Below, piece after piece: positions 43,249-50,104 of a stretch of 64,000 nt of DNA. How positions within the stretch are numbered: the first letter of the stretch is position 1; every line of letters starts with the position of its first letter. Under the pieces are notes generated by a model. The model was not told the origin of the DNA and did not search any database. It saw only the letters and a list, made by a program, of their open reading frames with translations. The translations under genes and the position numbers were made by a program. This DNA comes from Verrucomicrobiota bacterium (GTDB taxonomy: Bacteria > Verrucomicrobiota > Verrucomicrobiia > Opitutales > Opitutaceae): positions 15,875-79,874 of the forward strand of contig JAEYUW010000012.1 of assembly GCA_023432225.1 (NCBI GenBank). The letters run 5' to 3'.

Positions 43249-44448
43249 TCAGCGAAGAACCTGCGCCAGCTCGATGGCGGCAATGCCTTCGCAGGGCTTG
43301 CCCTTGGCCAGCGCGGGATGGAATCGCAGCTCGCTGACGACCTGCGCGAGCGAAGTCTCCGTGAGTGGCGACGTGGCGGCTTGATCGCTATACGCACCCA
43401 GCGGGCGACCGTCGGCGGCCACTTTGACGTAGACGGTTTGCGGCAGCGTTTCGGCCGGGAGGCGACTGCGCAGGCCCGTCGGAATGAAGGCGCGGACGGG
43501 CACCGGCGCGAGTGTGGCGTCGCGATGACGTCCGATGTAGTCGATCACGGAAAACTGGAACGCCTCGTCGGTCGTCAGCTCGGTGCGTTTGCGCGCGACG
43601 CTGGTCGCGATCTCCTGGCCGCCATCGTAAAGGTGGACGCGGAAATCGATCAGCTCGTAGCCCGGCGGAAAACCGCCGCGTGTCAGACGGATTTGTCGCG
43701 GCTGGTTTGTGATGCGTTCGAGGGTGTCGGCGTAGACCCAGATACGGCCGGACTTGGGATCACCGGCCTGTTCGCGGTAGCGCGTTACGACGATGAGATA
43801 AGGCTGCTCGAGTGGCTGCAGGGAGGAGACGGTGAAGGTGAGGTCGAAGGCGTCGAATTTTTCCTCGGCGAGTTCCGCGCCCATGCGGGCGGCGTGCGAG
43901 CCGGCGGAATTGAGATCGGACGTGCCCGCGAAGGCGGTGCTGTTGTAAGCTTGCTCGGCGGCGCGGGCGTTCGCAGGACCGAAGGGGTTCTTCGGGTCGC
44001 CGGCTGCGAGCTGGTTTTGCACCAGATTGTAGCCGGCGGCGTTCGTCGCGGCGGAAGCACCGGCGCCGGTGGCGAACGCGCGGTTGAACTTGGTGCGCGG
44101 ATCATTCTCGCGGGTGTAGGCGCGTTCGCCTTTCAGGTCGGTGACGTTGGCGGAACGAGTGGAGAGTTTCAGCGTGTCGTCGATCTTGATGCTGAGGTCG
44201 CTGCGGAGCGATGGCACAGTCACGCGTTTCCCGTCGACCTCGACGATAAACGTGCCGCCATCGACGCCGACGACCGGACGCAGCTGGCCCTGCCACTCGA
44301 CGGAGAACTGCGCGCCGACCCAGAGCGTGTGCGTCTTGGGCGCGGACGGTGTGCTCGATGAAGTGGGCGCCGCGCCGAGGTCGAGGGAGAGTGCGGCGAG
44401 AAGGCACGCGATGGAGCGGGCGACGGGGAGTGACGCAGGAGTCTTCAT
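43249..44448 (-). CDS. Exported protein of unknown function with a TonB-like C-terminal domain
   Basis: A 399-aa protein. Signal peptide ~1-26 (SIACLLAALSLDLGAA). Residues ~40-75 look like a small beta domain (TLWVGAQFSVEWQGQLRPVV, TFIVEVDGKRVTVPSL). The middle (~180-300) is an unrecognised beta-rich region. The last ~80 residues, with VYVKVAADGRPLG and VVSELRFHPALAKGKPCEG, follow the TonB/energy-transducer C-terminal pattern (F-x-P-A-x-x-x-G-x-P). It is the last gene of the TonB operon, 48 bases after the TPR gene. A periplasmic accessory of that system is plausible; I do not recognise a named family. Confidence 0.75.
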   Translation of the reverse strand: MKTPASLPVARSIACLLAALSLDLGAAPTSSSTPSAPKTHTLWVGAQFSVEWQGQLRPVVGVDGGTFIVEVDGKRVTVPSLRSDLSIKIDDTLKLSTRSANVTDLKGERAYTRENDPRTKFNRAFATGAGASAATNAAGYNLVQNQLAAGDPKNPFGPANARAAEQAYNSTAFAGTSDLNSAGSHAARMGAELAEEKFDAFDLTFTVSSLQPLEQPYLIVVTRYREQAGDPKSGRIWVYADTLERITNQPRQIRLTRGGFPPGYELIDFRVHLYDGGQEIATSVARKRTELTTDEAFQFSVIDYIGRHRDATLAPVPVRAFIPTGLRSRLPAETLPQTVYVKVAADGRPLGAYSDQAATSPLTETSLAQVVSELRFHPALAKGKPCEGIAAIELAQVLR

Positions 44449-44496
44449 GACGGGATGGATGGCGGCGAAATTCGGAATTGAACGTTGCTCGGCGCG

Positions 44497-45897
44497 CTAC
44501 GGCGCGTCGCCTTCGGAAACGAGGAGCGTTTTCACGCGGGCGAGATAGGCGGCGACCTCGTCGGTGCGCTGGAGGCTGAGCGCCTTTTCGAGGTATTCGG
44601 CGGCTTGGCCGTAGTGACGGCTGCGCAGGGCGAGGTTCGCCAGTTCGAGGCTGGCGGCATAGGCGGTGTCGGCGACGCGTTGGGCGGCTTCGAAGGCCAG
44701 GGTGGCGCGCGCGGTATTTTTTTCGCCATTGTAGGCGCGGCCGATCGTCAACAACGCGCGGCCGTCGAGCGGCGCGAGGGCGAGCAACGTTTCGGCATCG
44801 CGGCGGGCGTCGGCCCAGCGTTGACGGGCGAGACAGAGGTCGGCGCGGAGTTGCAGGCGGGCGAGTTGGGCGGACGCGGTGAGTTCGCCGCGCAGGGCCG
44901 CGAGGGAGGCTTCGGCTTCGTCCAGGCGATTGGCGGCGAGTTGGACGCGCGCGAAGTGCAGGAGCTTTTCTTCGCCGCGCGATCGTGCCGGGGCGAGCAT
45001 GCCGGCGTAGGCGTCGAGTGCCTCGGTCGGCAGGTTTTGCTCGGCGTAGAGATCGCCGAGCAACGCGAGTTCGTCCGGTCCGGCGGCGCCGACCGCGCGC
45101 GCGGCCTCGAGCACCGCCATCGCTTCGATTTTGCGGCGATCGGTGACGAGCAGGCCGGCGTAGCTGAGCCAAAAGCGGGTCTCGGTCGGGCGTTCCTTGA
45201 TCAGGCTGCGCAGGAGCGGCTCGGCGCGGCCGTGCTGTTTTCCCTCGAGGTAGATGCGGAGCAGGCCTTCCTTCCAGTCGGCGTGGTTCGGCGCGCCGCT
45301 GAGGGCCTGCATGTAGGACATCTCGGCGGAGACGAGATTGCCTTCGCGCTCCAGGCAGTAGCCGAGCAGGCCGAAGGTCGTAGGATCGCGGTCGCCGAGT
45401 GCGACGGATTTGGAGAAGCACTCCACGGCTTCGGTGAAACGGTTCGCGGTGTAGCAGAGGACGCCGAGATTGTTCCAGGCACGAAGGAAATTCGGGTAAC
45501 GGCGCACGGCGCTGCGGTAGCATTGCTCGGCGCGCTCGACCTGGTTGTCGGCGTAATAGGCGTTGCCGAGAATGAGTTCGAACGCCGGGCTGGGCTGCTC
45601 CTTGGCGTCCGTCATGGTCTCCAGGAGCTTCACGGCGAACGCAGGATTGGTCGTCAGCATCGTGACGACTTTCTCGTGCAGCGCGTATTCCTCGGGCGTC
45701 ATATCCGGCTCGCGCTCCTTGAGGAACGTGTTCGACTCGCGGATGACGCGCTTCGCGTCGGTCGGCGGCGGGCGCACGCTGTGCTGATCGCGGAAGCGCT
45801 CGAGGTCGAATGCGCGGCTTGGCGAGTTGTCCTGAGCCGCGAGGGGAAGGAGCGGCAGCAGCGTCAGCCAGAAACGGAGGAGACGAGGGGCTTTCAT
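44497..45897 (-). CDS. Exported TPR-repeat protein of the TonB/TtpC operon
   Basis: A 466-aa protein with signal peptide (~1-20, LLRFWLTLLPLLPLAAQ) and about nine tetratricopeptide repeats from ~90 to the end (for example FELILGNAYYADNQVERAEQ, RAWNNLGVLCYTANRFTEAV, LLGYCLEREGNLVSAEMSY). TPR proteins serve as periplasmic scaffolds. A TPR gene at the end of the exbB-exbD-tonB cluster is also found in TtpC-type TonB systems of Vibrio and Shewanella. The start overlaps the tonB stop by four bases. Confidence 0.9.
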   Translation of the reverse strand: MKAPRLLRFWLTLLPLLPLAAQDNSPSRAFDLERFRDQHSVRPPPTDAKRVIRESNTFLKEREPDMTPEEYALHEKVVTMLTTNPAFAVKLLETMTDAKEQPSPAFELILGNAYYADNQVERAEQCYRSAVRRYPNFLRAWNNLGVLCYTANRFTEAVECFSKSVALGDRDPTTFGLLGYCLEREGNLVSAEMSYMQALSGAPNHADWKEGLLRIYLEGKQHGRAEPLLRSLIKERPTETRFWLSYAGLLVTDRRKIEAMAVLEAARAVGAAGPDELALLGDLYAEQNLPTEALDAYAGMLAPARSRGEEKLLHFARVQLAANRLDEAEASLAALRGELTASAQLARLQLRADLCLARQRWADARRDAETLLALAPLDGRALLTIGRAYNGEKNTARATLAFEAAQRVADTAYAASLELANLALRSRHYGQAAEYLEKALSLQRTDEVAAYLARVKTLLVSEGDAP

Positions 45898-46637
45898 CGG
45901 GCTTCGAAGCGGGACCGCGCGCCGAGGTTGATGCGAAACGCCTGTTGGGCGAGGCACTTCACTTTCTTGCCGCGGCGGATGGCGGGCGAAAATTCCCAGG
46001 CGTCCATCACGGTTTGCGCGACGATCGAGTCGAACGTCGGTTGTCCGGATGTTTCGGCGACACGGGCGCTGATCGCGCGACCTTGCTGATCGATCACGAG
46101 CAGGAGCACGACGCGCAGGGTGCGGCTTTCGGGGAACAGTTCGCGGGGCACGGCGGGGACTTCGCGCACGACGGCGCGGGGGGCCTGATCGACTTCGGCG
46201 GTTTGGAAGACGTGTTGCGGTTCGAACTCGAGATCCACGCGCGGCTTCATTTCCGCGTGCAACTGGCCGAACTTCACGGTGGCACGCGGCGGAATGGTCG
46301 AGGGCGGCAGCAACGCCTCGAGATCCGCCGGCACCACGGCAATGCGGACGGGGCTGTCAGATGCACCGGGTTCGAGGCCGGCAAGAGGCGGAAGATCTGC
46401 AGACGCCTCCACCGGTTGATCGCGCGGGGTCGGCGGCGGAGGCGGCGGCGAGAAGGGGAGCGAGATGACGCGAAGATCGTCGAACTCGGCCGGGGCCTCG
46501 TGCGGGCCGAGGTTTTCGAGGTGCGCGAGTCCGAGGAAGAGCGCAAAGGTGAAGCCGAGGCCGGCCAGCCAACCGATCGCGCGATCGAGGACGCGAGGCG
46601 CGTCGAGCGAGGGAGGCAGCGGTGGCGCGGAGAGCAT
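45894..46637 (-). CDS. tonB: TonB-family energy transducer
   Basis: A 247-aa protein anchored by one N-terminal membrane helix (~20-41, IGWLAGLGFTFALFLGLAHL). A periplasmic proline-rich spacer (FSPPPPPPTP ~63-72) follows, and the C-terminal TonB domain occupies ~155-240 (PRELFPESRTLRVVLLLVID, ISARVAETSGQPTFD, AWEFSPAIRRGKKV). It transmits proton-motive energy from ExbB/ExbD to outer-membrane receptors such as those at 22984 and 56665. It starts two bases from the exbD stop and overlaps the TPR gene by four bases. Confidence 0.92.
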   Translation of the reverse strand: MLSAPPLPPSLDAPRVLDRAIGWLAGLGFTFALFLGLAHLENLGPHEAPAEFDDLRVISLPFSPPPPPPTPRDQPVEASADLPPLAGLEPGASDSPVRIAVVPADLEALLPPSTIPPRATVKFGQLHAEMKPRVDLEFEPQHVFQTAEVDQAPRAVVREVPAVPRELFPESRTLRVVLLLVIDQQGRAISARVAETSGQPTFDSIVAQTVMDAWEFSPAIRRGKKVKCLAQQAFRINLGARSRFEAR

Positions 46638-46639
46638 CT

Positions 46640-47047
46640 TCAGTTGGCGCGGGTCGTGGCGAATTGCACGTGCTGGATGCCCGAGCGTTTCGCCTCGGTG
46701 TAAACCGCGGCAAACACCCCGAGATCGGACGAGCGGTCGCCGCGGATGATGACGACCGGGGAACGACCGATCGCGGCTTGTTTCAGCACGGCGGCGACCT
46801 GGTCGGTGCGAATTTCCTGGCCGTCGAAGTAGATCCGGTTGTCCGCGGTGATGGCGAGGAGCAGCGCGTTCTGATCGAGGTTGGTCGTGCCGGCGACATC
46901 CGGCTTCTGCACTTCGACGCCGGGGTCGCTCACGAACGCGCTGCTGATCATGAGAAAGATCACGAGCACCATGATGCAGTCGACCATCGGCACCATATCG
47001 ATGTGCGTCGGTTCGAAACGCCCGTGACCGTGTCCGCGTCCGATCAT
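46640..47047 (-). CDS. exbD: ExbD/TolR-family biopolymer transport protein
   Basis: A 135-aa protein with one membrane helix (~18-38, MVPMVDCIMVLVIFLMISSAF) containing the conserved Asp (D23) that couples proton flow. The periplasmic domain includes LLLAITADNRIYFDGQEI and VVIIRGDRSSDLGVFAAVY, the usual ExbD pattern. It overlaps the upstream exbB by four bases. Confidence 0.94.
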   Translation of the reverse strand: MIGRGHGHGRFEPTHIDMVPMVDCIMVLVIFLMISSAFVSDPGVEVQKPDVAGTTNLDQNALLLAITADNRIYFDGQEIRTDQVAAVLKQAAIGRSPVVIIRGDRSSDLGVFAAVYTEAKRSGIQHVQFATTRAN

Positions 47048-47526
47048 GGCGTGCCTCCTGCGCTGGCGCGCTGGTTGAGGAGCTTCACGTGTTCGAGCAC
47101 TTCGCGATGCGCCAGATAAACAAGCAACAGCGCCGGCAAGGCGACAAGCAGGCCCGACTCGGTGGCGACGAGCACTTCGGAGATGCCGCGCGCGAGACCC
47201 TCCATCGATTTTTCGCCCGCTTGCGCGGAGAGGCTGTGGAAGGTCTTCACCATGCCACTGACGGTGCCGAGCAACCCGAGCAACGGTGCGGCGGCGATCA
47301 TCGCGGCCAGCGCGAGGCGCTCGTGGCGGAACGACTCATGCAGTTCGACCTGAAGGCGTCGCGCGTCGACCTCGCGGGTGAATGCGACCTGGTCGCGCAG
47401 CCGACGGCGCGCGCGGCGCAACGCCAATAGCAGTTGGAAGCAACGCGTATAGAGCACGACCGAGAGCGCGAGGATCGCCAGCATCGCTGGTCCGCCTTTC
47501 TCCAACAGCTCGAGCAGGGGCTTCAT
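47044..47526 (-). CDS. exbB: ExbB/TolQ-family proton channel protein (short form)
   Basis: A 160-aa MotA/TolQ/ExbB protein with three membrane segments (~12-32, ~70-92, ~120-145). MIAAAPLLGLLGTVSGMVKT and GISEVLVATESGLLVALPAL are the family signatures. It is the second of two ExbB-type proteins in this operon; the other (47523-48950) has a long N-terminal extension. Four-base overlaps join it to both neighbours. Confidence 0.94.
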   Translation of the reverse strand: MKPLLELLEKGGPAMLAILALSVVLYTRCFQLLLALRRARRRLRDQVAFTREVDARRLQVELHESFRHERLALAAMIAAAPLLGLLGTVSGMVKTFHSLSAQAGEKSMEGLARGISEVLVATESGLLVALPALLLVYLAHREVLEHVKLLNQRASAGGTP

Positions 47527-48950
47527 GACGCGACGCTGAGCGCGGCGGGTTGGCGAGCGGTGCGGGCGACTTCCACCGCGGTGGTAAACTCGAGTGCCTG
47601 ACGCTCGAGCAGGAGGAGATTCTTCTGAATGCGGTGCGCGAGGAAGCCGTGCGCGATCAATGTCGGAATGGCGACTGCGAGGCCGAGTTCGGTGGCGACG
47701 AGCACTTCGGAGATGCCGCTCGAAAGCTTTCCGGCGTTGCCGGTGCCGAAGACGGTGATCAGCGCGAACGTCTTCACCATGCCGACGACAGTGCCGAGCA
47801 GGCCCATGAGCGGCGCCGCGGTCGCGATGACGGCCAGCAGCGGCAGACGCCGTTCAAAATGGAGGCGCTGGGCGAGGAGGACGACCTGCAGGCGCTCTTC
47901 AAGGATGACTTTCGTTTCCGACGCGGAGTGGAGGCCAGCCTGGACGAGTTCGCGCGTTGAGGATTTGAGAGAACGCGCGGCCTGTTCGGCTTCTGTGTTC
48001 ACCCCGTGTGCGACGAGGGCGAGAAATTTCTGGTAGCTCTCCGTGGGTTCGATTCCCATCTGCGCGACGTCGCGGATCTTTTGGAGAATCATGATCAGCG
48101 CGAGCGCGCCGACTCCGATGATCGCGAAGGCGACCACGCCGCCTTTGCGCACGTGCTCCCACAACGTGCCGCTCGTTTCCTGCAGACGCAGCGCCTTGCC
48201 GCCGGAAGCGTCAGCGAGGATCGTGCCGGGCTGGCCGGCGAAGAACGTGGACGCCGAGGTTTGCGACCACTCGGGCAGGGCGTAGCTGGCCGGCAGTTTG
48301 GCTCCGTCGCGGGCGCGCACGGCGCCGACATGGCGACCGTCGCTGGAACGAAAGAAAACCTCCGGGCCGACGAAGGCGAACTGGCCGCGCAGCATCTCGC
48401 TCGTATCGGCGACGACGGCGGAGCCCTCCGCGCGGTAGCCGCCGAGCGCGCGCTCGGTGCGCGCGAGCAGTTGTTCGGCGACCTCGAAGGCGGTGGTGCC
48501 GTTGGCTCCGGCGGCGGAGTCGTCGAGTCGCTGCTGCAGCGCCTGCAACGATTCGCTTTCGCGCTCGGTCTCGCCGGGCGCGAGGCCGTCGATGGTGGCC
48601 TTCAATGCATCGTGCGCGAGCGTGGCGGCGTAACTGGTCACCTTGCGGGTCGCCTCGAGCTCCTGGATGAGCTTGCGCCGCGTCTCGGTCGAGTCGGCTC
48701 GACGCGTGTCCAGGCGGGTGATTTCGCTTTGGACGCTGACGACGCGGTCTTCCATCGCGCGCAGCTGGGTGAGCAGCGGGGCTTTCTCGGCGTCGATGCG
48801 CGCGCGAGTGCGATTCAATTCCTCGGCGGCACGAGCGACGCGCGCGCGGTAGTCCGTCGCGGCGGTTTGCAGCGTTTCGTCCAAGGTGGGCGCCGATACC
48901 GCGACACCGGCGAGCACGAGCGAAGCGATGAGCGCAGGCAGGGTCTTCAT
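47523..48950 (-). CDS. Long ExbB-type protein with periplasmic coiled-coil extension (TtpC-like)
   Basis: A 475-aa protein. Signal peptide ~1-19, then a coiled coil (~30-145, rich in Glu/Arg/Leu heptads), a beta-rich region to ~265, a membrane helix (~272-292, GVVAFAIIGVGALALIMIL) and a MotA/TolQ/ExbB domain to the end (IATAAPLMGLLGTVVGMVKT, GISEVLVATELGLAVAIPT). This architecture matches TtpC, the additional ExbB-like component needed by the Vibrio TonB2 system. It is flanked by a DUF3450-like gene upstream and exbB-exbD-tonB downstream, the same order as in that system. Confidence 0.9.
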   Translation of the reverse strand: MKTLPALIASLVLAGVAVSAPTLDETLQTAATDYRARVARAAEELNRTRARIDAEKAPLLTQLRAMEDRVVSVQSEITRLDTRRADSTETRRKLIQELEATRKVTSYAATLAHDALKATIDGLAPGETERESESLQALQQRLDDSAAGANGTTAFEVAEQLLARTERALGGYRAEGSAVVADTSEMLRGQFAFVGPEVFFRSSDGRHVGAVRARDGAKLPASYALPEWSQTSASTFFAGQPGTILADASGGKALRLQETSGTLWEHVRKGGVVAFAIIGVGALALIMILQKIRDVAQMGIEPTESYQKFLALVAHGVNTEAEQAARSLKSSTRELVQAGLHSASETKVILEERLQVVLLAQRLHFERRLPLLAVIATAAPLMGLLGTVVGMVKTFALITVFGTGNAGKLSSGISEVLVATELGLAVAIPTLIAHGFLAHRIQKNLLLLERQALEFTTAVEVARTARQPAALSVAS

Positions 48951-49729
48951 GGTGCGGACGGAGCGGGGACAGAGCGGGAAATTTGCGCGGGCACCGCGAC
49001 GAGTTCGGGATCGGCCCGGTCGTGAGAAATGGCGAGGAGACGGACGACGGCGTCGAACGCGTCGTCTTGCGATGCCCAGCGCCATCCGGTGTCACTGGGT
49101 CGACCGAGCCATGCTTTGTGCGCGCGCCGATCAATGGCGTAGCCGTGGCTGAGACCCCAGTAGATCACCTCGAGCGACTTGGGCGTCGGTTCGCCTTCGA
49201 TCGCGACGACCTCTTCGCCCGCACTGACGAGCCGGTTGAATTGCGCGCAGCGGTTGAGGACGTTGATCGCGAGTTGCATGCGCTCGCTCGTCGGCAGGTC
49301 GGGATTGGCGAGCGAGCGGTAGGAGAGGGCGAGCGCGTCGGAGAGTCGTGGCGGGAGCTGCGGGCGCAGTGCGTCGAGTCGCGTGGTGAGCGTGCGCAGG
49401 CGCGCGTCAGTCGTGGCAAGGTCGCTGGCGGCGGCGCGGTTCTTCCCGGCGAGCGCATCGATTTCCTCCCGCTCGCGGGCGGTCTGCGCCTTTTTGAGAT
49501 CGCGTTTCTCTTCGAGCGCCGTTGCTCGTTCCTGAAGCGCGGTGATGGTGGATTCCATCAGCGCGCGCTCGGCTTGCCAGCTGGAATTGAGACGAGCGGT
49601 CTCGGTGCGGAACCGGACCCAGTCGCGCGCGAGACGGTTGACTTCCTCGAGCGGTTCGGCCGCTGCGGCGGACAACGCCAACGCGCACAGAACCGTGGCG
49701 CTGACCCATCGGGGGTGACGATGTTTCAT
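48947..49729 (-). CDS. DUF3450-like exported coiled-coil protein
   Basis: A 260-aa protein with signal peptide (~1-23, ATVLCALALSAAAA) and a long coiled coil (~25-125; SWQAERALMESTITALQERA, EKRDLKKAQTAREREEIDAL). The C-terminal part has LAINVLNRCAQFNRLVSAGE and LEVIYWGLSHGYAIDRRAHK, with a GWRW motif, as in DUF3450 proteins that precede ttpC in Vibrio-type TonB2 operons. It is the first gene of the operon, its stop overlapping the next start by four bases. A palindromic site at 49762-49781 lies just upstream. Confidence 0.85.
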   Translation of the reverse strand: MKHRHPRWVSATVLCALALSAAAAEPLEEVNRLARDWVRFRTETARLNSSWQAERALMESTITALQERATALEEKRDLKKAQTAREREEIDALAGKNRAAASDLATTDARLRTLTTRLDALRPQLPPRLSDALALSYRSLANPDLPTSERMQLAINVLNRCAQFNRLVSAGEEVVAIEGEPTPKSLEVIYWGLSHGYAIDRRAHKAWLGRPSDTGWRWASQDDAFDAVVRLLAISHDRADPELVAVPAQISRSVPAPSAP

Positions 49730-49738
49730 GGGGTAAAG

Positions 49739-49762
49739 CGGCGAATTTGGCCCAAATCGCCG
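49739..49762. promoter_or_regulatory. Imperfect palindrome in the leader of the TonB operon
   Basis: GCGGCGAATTTGG / CCCAAATCGCC arms form an imperfect hairpin 10 bases upstream of the first ATG. It may be an operator or leader structure. Confidence 0.35.
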
Positions 49763-49781
49763 TGATGAAACGTTAAATCAC
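49762..49781. promoter_or_regulatory. 20-bp palindromic operator candidate upstream of the TonB operon
   Basis: GTGAT-GA-AACGTT-AA-ATCAC: outer GTGAT/ATCAC arms and a central AACGTT palindrome, 16 of 20 positions symmetric. A central CpG in an AT-rich palindrome is typical of LacI-family operators; some other dimeric regulators also use such sites. It lies 33 bases before the start of the DUF3450 gene. Confidence 0.5.
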
Positions 49782-49978
49782 CACAAGGCAGCCCAACGCG
49801 AGCCGGAAAGAACCCAGCGATTGGACGATCTGTGTGTCAGGGCCGGTGGGGCCGCGCGAGGGTGGCGCTGGCGATCAGGGAACCGCCGCAGTGTGCCGCG
49901 GCTCACCCGGAGGGTTCGCCCTGCATACTCGGACCGACTTATTAAGAGTTATCTAAACAAGTGACGAAGCCCTTTGGC

Positions 49979-50048
49979 GTAGGACCGGTTTTAACCGGTC
50001 CCGAACCGGGTGGCGCGGCGTTCTGGGGCCGGATGAATCCGGCCCTAC
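49979..50048. repeat. Type A palindromic element (GGCCGG/GACCGG)
   Basis: Left arm GTAGGACCGGTTTTAACCGG and right arm ending CCGGCCCTAC, each a hairpin. It lies in the 375-base region between the TonB operon promoter and the end of the GH67 gene; the rest of that region (49782-49978) shows no gene. Confidence 0.85.
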
Positions 50049-50104
50049 TTTCGCACCGTCACTTCAACGGGTGATTTTCAATCCGTCGCCGGATTTCTCG
50101 AGTG

